A DNA stretch of 7,811 bases from Chloroflexota bacterium (GTDB taxonomy: Bacteria > Chloroflexota > Dehalococcoidia > UBA3495). The translations under genes were made by a program, and so were the position numbers. The DNA lies in the NCBI GenBank assembly GCA_022563275.1, contig JADFNR010000148.1:1-7811 (forward strand), in the 5' to 3' direction. This document shows, in pieces, positions 1 to 5,237 of the stretch; positions within the stretch are counted from its first letter, which is position 1; every line of letters begins with the position of its first letter. Under the pieces are notes generated by a model. It was not told the origin of the DNA. It saw only the letters and a program-made list of their open reading frames with translations, and searched no databases.

Positions 1-281
1 GATTGTGCTCCCAATACCGAGGTGGCGTAGTATTCACCGTATTCCGTGCGAGCCCAGCCTCCGTTGCTCCCCGCGAAGCTGGGAAATCCGTCGATGTCCG
101 CGGCGGAGGCCCGGTTGGCCCGTTGCACCGTGGGCAGCGTTGACCGGTAGCCCGGTAGCAAACTAAGGGCCGTCCCCTTGATCTTGGACCCCGCATATCT
201 GACAAACCCGAAGGCCCGGGTGTGCCGGGGGGCCCGGGGCGTCAGATCCGGCGGCAATGGGAAGCGCTGCCTTTCCTTCAT
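1..281 (-). CDS. Probable phage portal protein, N-terminal part (runs off left edge)
   Basis: The minus strand is open from an ATG at 281 to the window edge (93 codons, no stop). The start overlaps the terminase TGA as ATGA (4 nt), a classic translational coupling, and an in-frame GTG lies two codons upstream. The N-terminus is basic and proline-rich (MKERQRFPLPPDL), followed by a Gly/Trp/Tyr-rich stretch reading GGWARTEYGEYYATSV near residues 73-88. Portal proteins of HK97-type phages often have a YxxYY-ATS-like segment just before the first helix of the core, and the portal gene normally follows the large terminase directly. In the family, portal subunits form the dodecameric ring through which terminase pumps DNA into the head. 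The call rests on gene order plus this weak motif. The core fold is outside the window, so a different small head protein is possible. Confidence 0.6.
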   Translation of the reverse strand, partial: MKERQRFPLPPDLTPRAPRHTRAFGFVRYAGSKIKGTALSLLPGYRSTLPTVQRANRASAADIDGFPSFAGSNGGWARTEYGEYYATSVLGAQ

Positions 282-1648
282 GTCCACAACCTCGTCTTGT
301 TGGCCGATTCCAAGAAGGCCAGCATCAGCGCATCGGCTTTATCCGGGGAGGGCAGCCCCCGCTGACGCATGGCCTCTTTGCTTTCCATCAGGACCCTGCC
401 CTGGCTATCGAAGCTGTAGCGCAGGGCCGCCAATTCGCCCATCAATTGATGGTCGTCCGGTATGGAGATCTCGCCTGTGGCGAATAGTTCTTTCAGGCGC
501 CAATAGCCCTCGGCCCGCACGTTGGCGAATAACCGCTCTTGCCGGGCGCGGCGGGCCACGTTGATTCCTTTGACCGGGTGGCCCTGTTCCTTGAGGCGGT
601 CAACCACGCCGGCCCCAACTCCGATCTCGTCCACGCAAACACGTTCCGGCGAGGTCTCCCTGATGGCGGCGGCCACCCAGCCGGCCAGTTGCATGGTGTC
701 CATGTCCCGGAAGGTGCGGATCTCCAAGACCCGGCTGCCCTGTCTGCGGAGGATGACGCTCCGGTCGGACCCGAACCGCGCCACGTCCACCGCCAGGACC
801 ACCTCTCCAGGAATATCGATGGTTTCGCCTTCGGTCTCACCCGCGACGCCCTCTTTTTCCGCTTTCCAGCGCTGGGCGGCCGCTTCAACATCGCTCAGGC
901 CGATCAGGGTGTCTTCGGCCTGGTCGGGGAACTCACCCAGCACCCGGGCCCGGTAGATGGGGTTGTCCTCGCCCCACGTCTCCCGGCGTTCCTCCACCCA
1001 TCTGGCGGAGGTCAGCCCCGGCACCACCGTCTTCCCAGCCTGAACGTTGGGGCTGTCCAGGGCCGAGATCGTGATGTTGTGGTAGAGTTGCCGCTCTTCG
1101 TAGAAGGCCCTGCGGAAGGCGCCCGTAACGGTTGTCGGGTTTCCGATCAACAACAGCAGCGGGTCGGCCGTGGTCATCACCGCCTCGATGGCCTCGTATA
1201 TCTCGTCGCTGACCCCTTCCGCCTCGTCGACCACGATCAGCATGTTGGGGCTGTGGAACCCCTGGAACTGGTCGGCGTTCTCCGCGGACAGGCCCATGGC
1301 GTAACGGTCGTCGGAGATCTCCCAGCGGGTGTCCAGCATCTTGCCGCCCAGGAGTTGGGCGTTGGGGCGGTACAGGCGGCGGACCTGCCTCCAGAGTACG
1401 TGGCGCACCTGGCGGAACGTAGGCGCGGTGCTAAGGGCGATGGCGGCGTCCTTGTGGGCGTGTATGAACCAGAGCAGGGCCACGGCCGCGCAGAAGCCCT
1501 TGCCCAGGCCATTGCCAGATTTGACCGCCACCCGGCGGTGTTTCACCAAGGCGCTCAGTACCTCGCGTTGTTTGGCCCAAAGCTCCACCCCCAGCACGTC
1601 GGAGGCGAACTCCAGCGGGGTCGGGACGATGCCCGGCTGTTCCTGCAT
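278..1648 (-). CDS. Phage terminase large subunit (ATPase-nuclease packaging motor)
   Basis: This 456-residue protein has the usual length and two-domain order of a large terminase, which cuts concatemeric phage DNA and drives it through the portal with ATP. Visible elements: a Q-motif-like WAKQREVL at residues 24-31; a P-loop SGNGLGKG at 44-51; Walker B LIVVDE at 137-142 (D141, E142); coupling motif LIGNPT at 167-172; and an RNase H-like nuclease domain from about 283, with acidic residues D288 (AVDVARFG), D340/E341 (VCVDE) and D439 (DKADALMLA). The start is ATG 5 nt after the zinc-ribbon stop; there is no strong ribosome binding site, so coupled translation is likely. The residue after the P-loop lysine is Gly where Ser/Thr is normal, which could weaken ATPase activity. 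No small terminase is seen beside it. The family is certain; whether the enzyme is active is not. Confidence 0.93.
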   Translation of the reverse strand: MQEQPGIVPTPLEFASDVLGVELWAKQREVLSALVKHRRVAVKSGNGLGKGFCAAVALLWFIHAHKDAAIALSTAPTFRQVRHVLWRQVRRLYRPNAQLLGGKMLDTRWEISDDRYAMGLSAENADQFQGFHSPNMLIVVDEAEGVSDEIYEAIEAVMTTADPLLLLIGNPTTVTGAFRRAFYEERQLYHNITISALDSPNVQAGKTVVPGLTSARWVEERRETWGEDNPIYRARVLGEFPDQAEDTLIGLSDVEAAAQRWKAEKEGVAGETEGETIDIPGEVVLAVDVARFGSDRSVILRRQGSRVLEIRTFRDMDTMQLAGWVAAAIRETSPERVCVDEIGVGAGVVDRLKEQGHPVKGINVARRARQERLFANVRAEGYWRLKELFATGEISIPDDHQLMGELAALRYSFDSQGRVLMESKEAMRQRGLPSPDKADALMLAFLESANKTRLWT

Positions 1649-1653
1649 CCGGC

Positions 1654-1845
1654 CTAGCTCTGGGCCGGATAACCGGACTGGACGGCCGTGGTCCGCATTT
1701 TCGCCCTTTTATCGGGACCGGCCTGGGGGCCCGCCGCCGGGCTGAATATATAGCCGCATTCTTGGCAGCGGAAAACGTCGTTATCGTCTTGTTGTTTCTT
1801 TTCCAATTGGATCAATCGGGGAGACTGGCAGCGTCGGCAGTGCAA
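1654..1845 (-). CDS. Small zinc-ribbon protein at head of the packaging module
   Basis: This 63-residue protein starts with TTG at 1845, chosen because a strong GGAGGT ribosome binding site lies 8 nt upstream (about 1854-1859). Two CxxC pairs, CRRC at residues 3-6 and CQEC at about 27-30, are separated by a charged linker and form a typical zinc ribbon in the first 35 residues. The C-terminal 28 residues are low in hydrophobics and probably flexible. It ends 5 nt before the terminase start, so the two are surely co-transcribed. Small zinc-ribbon proteins are common in phage genomes, often of unknown role. Here it occupies the place where a small terminase or HNH nuclease would often sit, so a DNA-binding or packaging accessory role is possible but unproven. 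It is too short to be a conventional small terminase. Confidence 0.75.
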   Translation of the reverse strand: MHCRRCQSPRLIQLEKKQQDDNDVFRCQECGYIFSPAAGPQAGPDKRAKMRTTAVQSGYPAQS

Positions 1846-1853
1846 GGTGTGTT

Positions 1854-1859
1854 ACCTCC
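1854..1859 (-). promoter_or_regulatory. Ribosome binding site deciding the TTG start
   Basis: On the minus strand GGAGGT lies 8 nt before the TTG at 1845. There is no ATG or GTG at suitable spacing, so this site fixes the zinc-ribbon start on a rare TTG codon. Confidence 0.75.
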
Positions 1860-1878
1860 GGCAGATGGGCATCCACAT

Positions 1879-1910
1879 AAAAAAGAACGGACCCTTCATC
1901 AAGGGTCCGT
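1879..1910 (-). terminator. Intrinsic terminator upstream of the phage packaging genes
   Basis: A perfect 10-bp stem, ACGGACCCTT (1887-1896) against AAGGGTCCGT (1901-1910), closes a 4-nt loop. Read on the minus strand it is followed at once by TCTTTTTT (1886-1879), the classic rho-independent layout. The plus strand has no T-run after the stem, so the direction is clear. It lies downstream of the small gene at 2011-2196 and only about 20 nt before the zinc-ribbon ribosome binding site. It therefore either ends the upstream unit or acts as a leader terminator for the phage genes. Confidence 0.88.
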
Positions 1911-1923
1911 CCCTGTTGGTAAC

Positions 1924-1953
1924 ACGCTAGGGTTCTGCAATCCAGGGTGTCAA
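1924..1953 (-). promoter_or_regulatory. Weak candidate promoter ahead of the terminator
   Basis: On the minus strand a perfect TTGACA (1953-1948) is followed after 18 nt by TAGCGT (1929-1924), only 3 of 6 to the TATAAT consensus. A transcript starting here would meet the terminator at 1910-1879 before reaching the zinc-ribbon gene, giving a short leader RNA. The -35 is good and the -10 is poor, so this is tentative. Confidence 0.3.
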
Positions 1954-2010
1954 CCGCCGGTCCGTCATTCTGGTCCGCCGGCTAACAGGCAGATCGCTTC
2001 AGATTGAGGG

Positions 2011-2196
2011 CTAGCTGGGGTTGTGCTTCTTCAGGACCTCAGCCACCCGGGGGTCGATGCTGCCCAGTTCCACGCCGCCGTCGGCCCGTGCGATGCCGAG
2101 GTGGGCGGCTCTTTGAATCTCTTCCCAGTCAGGCTCCAGTTCGTAGGCGTCCCGAAGCTCTGCAAACATAGCGTCAAGGGATTTTTTGTCAAACAT
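2011..2196 (-). CDS. Small acidic protein of unknown function (61 aa)
   Basis: I do not recognise this protein. The ATG at 2196 is preferred over an in-frame start at 2253, because the upstream extension is very basic and low-complexity and because a GAGAAG ribosome-binding-like stretch precedes 2196. The product begins MFDKKSLDAM, then has a predicted amphipathic helix rich in Glu/Asp around residues 8-30 (including ELEPDWEEIQRAAH), a Gly/Asp turn near 39-45, and a closing helix SIDPRVAEVLKKH. No cysteines, signal peptide or membrane segment are present, so it is probably cytosolic. A candidate promoter lies at 2349-2377 and a strong terminator at 1879-1910, which would make it a single-gene unit between the metabolic block and the phage block. 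It could belong to either. Coding status is fairly likely, not certain. Confidence 0.55.
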   Translation of the reverse strand: MFDKKSLDAMFAELRDAYELEPDWEEIQRAAHLGIARADGGVELGSIDPRVAEVLKKHNPS

Positions 2197-2348
2197 GATC
2201 TTCTCGCTGCGTCTCCTCTTTTTCTCCAGGCCGGACCTTGGCCGAAACTCCATTCGAGAACGCCCGGCAAGCGGGCGCGCCGGTCAAGTTCAGCAGGGCC
2301 GTTAGCGGGTATCCGCCGCCACGGTGCCAGCATCCTGCGGCGAGGGCT

Positions 2349-2377
2349 AGTCTACAATTTTTCCGTGTCAGTGGCAA
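2349..2377 (-). promoter_or_regulatory. Candidate sigma-70-type promoter for the 61-aa gene
   Basis: On the minus strand TTGCCA (2377-2372, 5 of 6 to TTGACA) and TAGACT (2354-2349, 4 of 6 to TATAAT) are separated by exactly 17 nt. The spacer contains an A-run. The predicted start of transcription is near 2342, leaving an untranslated leader of about 145 nt before the ATG at 2196. Between 2197 and 2441 I see no other convincing gene. Confidence 0.4.
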
Positions 2378-2441
2378 GTTTGAACCGTGCCCGTATCAGG
2401 CACGGAGCAGGGAGGCTAACCCGGCCCACTTTCCGGACCCG

Positions 2442-2690
2442 CTATGGGGCCCGTTCTTGTTCCTGACCGTCTTGGTCCAACGGTACGGCGGCCGACCGCC
2501 GATTGGCCTGCATGAAGTAGACAACGACGACGAAGACGGGGATGGAGAGGATGATCAGTCCCATGACCGCGACCACCACCCACGGCCCTGAACCGAAGAT
2601 CTGGTCCAACCGTTCCTTGATCCAGTGCAGCAACTCGGGATCGGCGGCGTCACCCTGGTGGGCGAGGAGGAAGCTGAATAACCAGGCCAT
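2442..2690 (-). CDS. Small single-pass membrane protein, unknown function (82 aa)
   Basis: The ATG at 2690 lies 9 nt after the MFS transporter stop, so the two are almost certainly co-transcribed and probably translationally coupled; no strong ribosome binding site is seen. The N-terminal ten residues are hydrophobic, followed by an acidic amphipathic helix (residues 15-32) and one clear transmembrane segment at about 37-60, with Val/Ile/Leu-rich sequence. After it comes a positively charged QANRR, then a polar Gln/Asp/Glu-rich tail. The NRR boundary suggests a cytoplasmic C-terminus by the positive-inside rule. I recognise no family. Position suggests an accessory subunit of the transporter, but this is inference only. 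Confidence 0.65.
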   Translation of the reverse strand: MAWLFSFLLAHQGDAADPELLHWIKERLDQIFGSGPWVVVAVMGLIILSIPVFVVVVYFMQANRRSAAVPLDQDGQEQERAP

Positions 2691-2699
2691 GACAGCCAG

Positions 2700-4001
2700 T
2701 TAATCTCCCGCTGCGGCGGTGGGCGCCAGCGCCTGATAACGCGACGAGTATTTGCGCTCTTTGATGGAGAACGCCGATAGGGCGGCCGGGAACAATAGCG
2801 CCCCGACTATGGCGAAGGGCACGGTGTAGGAGCCGGTGATGTCAAATAGCAGCCCGGCCAGGAGCACGCTGCCGAACCCGCCGATCTGGTGGAACATGAA
2901 GGTGATGCCAGAGATGGTCCCCAGGGCTTTCAATCCATAAACGTCGGCGGTGAGGGAAGACGTGAGAGGAAGGGTGGCGATCCAGGAGAAGCCGGCCACG
3001 CTGGCGAAGATCCACAGGCCGGCAACGGAATCTATGGTGAGGAGCAGGACGTAGGCGATGCCCCGCATGAGGTAGACCAACGCCAGCCAGTTCTTGGTGC
3101 CGCCAATCTTGTCCGCGAGTATTCCAGAACCGAGGGCGCCCAGGATATTGAGCCCCATCATGTAGCCGAATATCAACGCGGCGGTGCTGCCGGAGACGCC
3201 CCGGTCCTCTTGGGCGAAGGCGATGAAATGGAATGTCAACACAAATGTGGTGGCGCCGCAGACGAAGTAGGACCCCGACATCTGCCAGAATGGGGCCGAC
3301 CGGAAACATTCTTTCCATTTCTCCACTGCCAACGGACCGGGTATCTGCCGCCGGGCGCCTTTACCGTTGTAAGCCGACTCGGAATCGCCGTCTGGGTAGA
3401 GGCCCTTTTTGGCTGGGCTTTCGTGGAAGAAAAAGTAGGCCAAGGGCACTGCCAATAAGACGATCGCCCCCAGAGCAACCCAGGCCGTCCGCCAACTGGT
3501 GGCCTGGAGCAGGTACATCGTGAATGGCACCATCACCATGCCGCCCAGAGAGAGCGCGGCGGCTACTATGCTGATGGCCGTGGCCCGGCGGCGTTGGAAC
3601 CACCTGGCCATCAAAGCGGCGTTGTTGGTAAGTGACGGGCCGCTCTGGGCCAAAGAAGCCACGACCCCAAACATGAACACCAGGAATAGGATGTGGAAGG
3701 TGAGGGCCATCAGGGCCGTGGCCCCGCCAAGGACAACCAGAGAGATCAGTATCAGCTTGCGGCCGCCGGTGCGGTCAAATACCTGGCCCATGAAAGGCTG
3801 GCTGAAGCCATTTACCACGATGCCCAAGCCGGCGGCGATGGATACTTGGAACCGGCTCCAGCCGAACTCGTCGCTCATTGGGAGCACGAAGACACCGAAG
3901 CTGTTGCGGGCGCCTACGGCCACGAAACCGATGAAGACGGCGGCGGCACAGACGTACCAGCCGTAGAAGATGGGTTTCTTGGTTGTTTCGGTGGTTTGCA
4001 T
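2700..4001 (-). CDS. MFS transporter, OFA/monocarboxylate-like
   Basis: This 433-residue polytopic protein has the length and 12-helix pattern of the major facilitator superfamily, with a central charged loop at about residues 190-235. The N-terminus reads FYGWYVCAAAVF and then FGVFVLPMSDEFGWSR, the pattern usual in OFA and monocarboxylate-type carriers. MFS motif A is seen at about 72-82 (GQVFDRTGGRK) in the loop between helices 2 and 3. Such carriers move small organic anions across the inner membrane, often with protons. The substrate cannot be read from sequence; the neighbouring TcuA-like dehydrogenase suggests a carboxylate. The ATG at 4001 is chosen over the adjacent TTG at 4004. No Shine-Dalgarno sequence is visible and a possible -10 lies only 15 nt upstream, so the mRNA may be nearly leaderless. 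It probably shares an mRNA with the small membrane protein downstream. Confidence 0.9.
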   Translation of the reverse strand: MQTTETTKKPIFYGWYVCAAAVFIGFVAVGARNSFGVFVLPMSDEFGWSRFQVSIAAGLGIVVNGFSQPFMGQVFDRTGGRKLILISLVVLGGATALMALTFHILFLVFMFGVVASLAQSGPSLTNNAALMARWFQRRRATAISIVAAALSLGGMVMVPFTMYLLQATSWRTAWVALGAIVLLAVPLAYFFFHESPAKKGLYPDGDSESAYNGKGARRQIPGPLAVEKWKECFRSAPFWQMSGSYFVCGATTFVLTFHFIAFAQEDRGVSGSTAALIFGYMMGLNILGALGSGILADKIGGTKNWLALVYLMRGIAYVLLLTIDSVAGLWIFASVAGFSWIATLPLTSSLTADVYGLKALGTISGITFMFHQIGGFGSVLLAGLLFDITGSYTVPFAIVGALLFPAALSAFSIKERKYSSRYQALAPTAAAGD

Positions 4002-4015
4002 CAAGGAACAGATAT

Positions 4016-4047
4016 ATTATGACCGGCGCCCAGGTAGCGCCGGGCAA
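4016..4047 (-). promoter_or_regulatory. Possible long-spacer promoter with central dyad before the MFS gene
   Basis: On the minus strand TTGCCC (4047-4042) and CATAAT (4021-4016) are separated by 20 nt. The spacer and the edge of the -35 hold a perfect 7-bp inverted repeat: CCGGCGC at 4023-4029 and GCGCCGG at 4037-4043 around a 7-nt centre. MerR-family activators characteristically bind dyads in 19-20 nt spacers. The predicted start is about 8 nt before the ATG. The same dyad could instead be a weak terminator for the upstream gene, but no T-run follows it. Confidence 0.35.
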
Positions 4048-4142
4048 TTACACAGGAATCTCCTGAATCATATCATCGCCAGGACGTCTGATGGCGATTT
4101 GGTCTTTGGGGTTCGATGCCGGGTAGGCGAAGAGGTTGCCGC

Positions 4143-4979
4143 TCAGCGCGATAACCAGGCGGAGAATTCATCACCGGCGCCGGTGCCGGCGCTCACGGTC
4201 AGCCTGCCGTCGGCCAATACCTCTCCCGGCCGCAGCCGGCCCCAGACCAAGAGCGCCAGAACATCGGCGTCGCAGGTGAATGTCGCTGTTGGCTCTCCCG
4301 CTGATTCTTCGATCCGGTTCTCTTGGCCTCCGGTGACGACGTCCCGTTGGAAATCGGCGGCCCCGGTAGTCCGGATCCGGTAACGGGCGGGGGACTGGGC
4401 AGGACGGAATTCGGCCAGCCCCAGGCTGTTCAACCAGACGGGCAACCGGTCCAGCACGGCGGCCACGCAGTCAGGCGAAAGGCCGGCGTTGGGGTCGGAT
4501 GGGAAGCGGATGTCCCAGGAATGAATGACGACTTCGCTGATGCGGATAGTGACATAGGCCGATGCGGGCTGGAGCATTCTCAGCCCCCAACATTCCTTGG
4601 ACCAGTCGTCGTCTTCCATGATGGAGAATATCCCGTTCAGGCGGTCCACGCTGGAGGCGAATGCTTCCGGCAGGTTGGCCCCGGCGGAGTGGTTATATTC
4701 CTTGGCCATCCGGGCGATGAAACCGGGAAGTTCGTCAGGCGGGATTGAACCGGTCTCGGGCAATCCCTGGGGAGCCGAGGTTATGCCGGAACGCCCTTGA
4801 GAGATGGAGTCGGCAAAGAACTCGGCGGCCCAGCCCAGGTGGCCGATCACATCGCCCACGGTCCAGCCTTCGCAGGGGCTGTTCAGGCCCCATTCTTCTG
4901 GGCCGGTGCCCTGCACATACTCTTTGAGCCGGCCGGTCTCAGCCTCAATCAGTTTTATCCCTTCCGCAGTCGAGACCAT
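4143..4979 (-). CDS. MDMPI/DinB-fold protein, maleylpyruvate isomerase family
   Basis: The 278-residue product matches the TIGR03083-type maleylpyruvate isomerase / mycothiol-dependent enzyme family: an N-terminal DinB-like four-helix bundle (about residues 5-160) and a C-terminal SCP2-like domain (about 195-278, with ATFTCDADVLALLVWGRLRP and DGRLTV). The metal triad of the family appears intact: H47 in VGDVIGHLGW, and E149 with H153 in SEVVIHSWD. Known members use bacillithiol- or mycothiol-type thiols with a divalent metal for isomerisation, conjugation or related reactions; the true substrate is not known here. ATG 4979 is chosen because AGGAGG lies just upstream. The frame stays open for another 74 codons upstream, but that part runs through a dispersed repeat and is not family sequence. 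The gene lies between the flavin dehydrogenase and the MFS carrier on the same strand. Confidence 0.85.
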   Translation of the reverse strand: MVSTAEGIKLIEAETGRLKEYVQGTGPEEWGLNSPCEGWTVGDVIGHLGWAAEFFADSISQGRSGITSAPQGLPETGSIPPDELPGFIARMAKEYNHSAGANLPEAFASSVDRLNGIFSIMEDDDWSKECWGLRMLQPASAYVTIRISEVVIHSWDIRFPSDPNAGLSPDCVAAVLDRLPVWLNSLGLAEFRPAQSPARYRIRTTGAADFQRDVVTGGQENRIEESAGEPTATFTCDADVLALLVWGRLRPGEVLADGRLTVSAGTGAGDEFSAWLSR

Positions 4980-4982
4980 GGT

Positions 4983-4988
4983 CCTCCT
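4983..4988 (-). promoter_or_regulatory. Ribosome binding site fixing the MDMPI start
   Basis: AGGAGG on the minus strand lies 3 nt before the ATG at 4979. The spacing is short but the match is full. It argues against initiation at 5201 inside the repeat. Confidence 0.65.
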
Positions 4989-5025
4989 AAATATTGGGCT
5001 GGTATTTATCTTTGGAAATTGGCAT

Positions 5026-5186
5026 CCGTTCGTCCTGAGCTCCGACCGAGGTCGAGCGCCGATTCTATCGAGCGTCCTCGGCTTCGCCGGGAAGTCTCCC
5101 TCCCGATGATATCGGGACATCGGGGGACCCGTCGAAGGACCTTGACTTTGGCGTGCTAGTGGTTCGACGGAGCTCACCACGAACGG
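5026..5186. repeat. Dispersed palindromic element (REPIN/MITE-like) with terminal inverted repeats
   Basis: The ends are inverted copies: CCGTTCGTCCTGAGCTCCG (5026-5044) and, reverse-complemented, CCGTTCGTGGTGAGCTCCG (5168-5186), 17 of 19 matching. The two mismatches are compensated within each lobe. In the left lobe GTCCT (5032-5036) can pair with AGGAC (5136-5140); in the right lobe GTGGT (5159-5163) pairs with ACCAC (5176-5180). Inside the left lobe are GACC-GA-GGTC (5044-5053), and a 7-bp hairpin TCCCGAT/ATCGGGA (5101-5117). End motifs of this TTCGT-TGAGCT kind are familiar as intergenic repeats in several bacterial lineages. No transposase and no clear target duplication are seen. Confidence 0.75.
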
Positions 5187-5237
5187 TGCGGGCGACGCCA
5201 TTGATCAACGGACAATGTCGTGGCGGCCCATTGCTGA

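Noticed and set aside
539..1657. Long plus-strand open frame of 372 codons over the terminase
   Set aside because: It is antisense to the terminase, whose minus frame shows all ATPase and nuclease motifs; the product has no recognisable domain and is a GC-rich shadow frame.
1879..2000. T-box or other riboswitch leader before the zinc-ribbon gene
   Set aside because: The terminator looks like that of a T-box leader, but the conserved AGGGTGGNACC-type T-box sequence is absent and no tRNA-related gene follows.
2385..2405. 7-bp hairpin CCGTGCC/GGCACGG as a terminator of the small membrane protein gene
   Set aside because: The stem is perfect but no T-run follows on the minus strand, and it lies just beside a candidate promoter, so its role is open.
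2889..3458. Plus-strand open frame of 189 codons inside the MFS gene
   Set aside because: It is a charged, low-complexity antisense shadow of transmembrane coding sequence.
4075..4098. Inverted repeat ATCGCCA/TGGCGAT downstream of the MDMPI gene
   Set aside because: The 10-nt loop and lack of a T-run make it a poor terminator; a 7-bp dyad of this kind can arise by chance.
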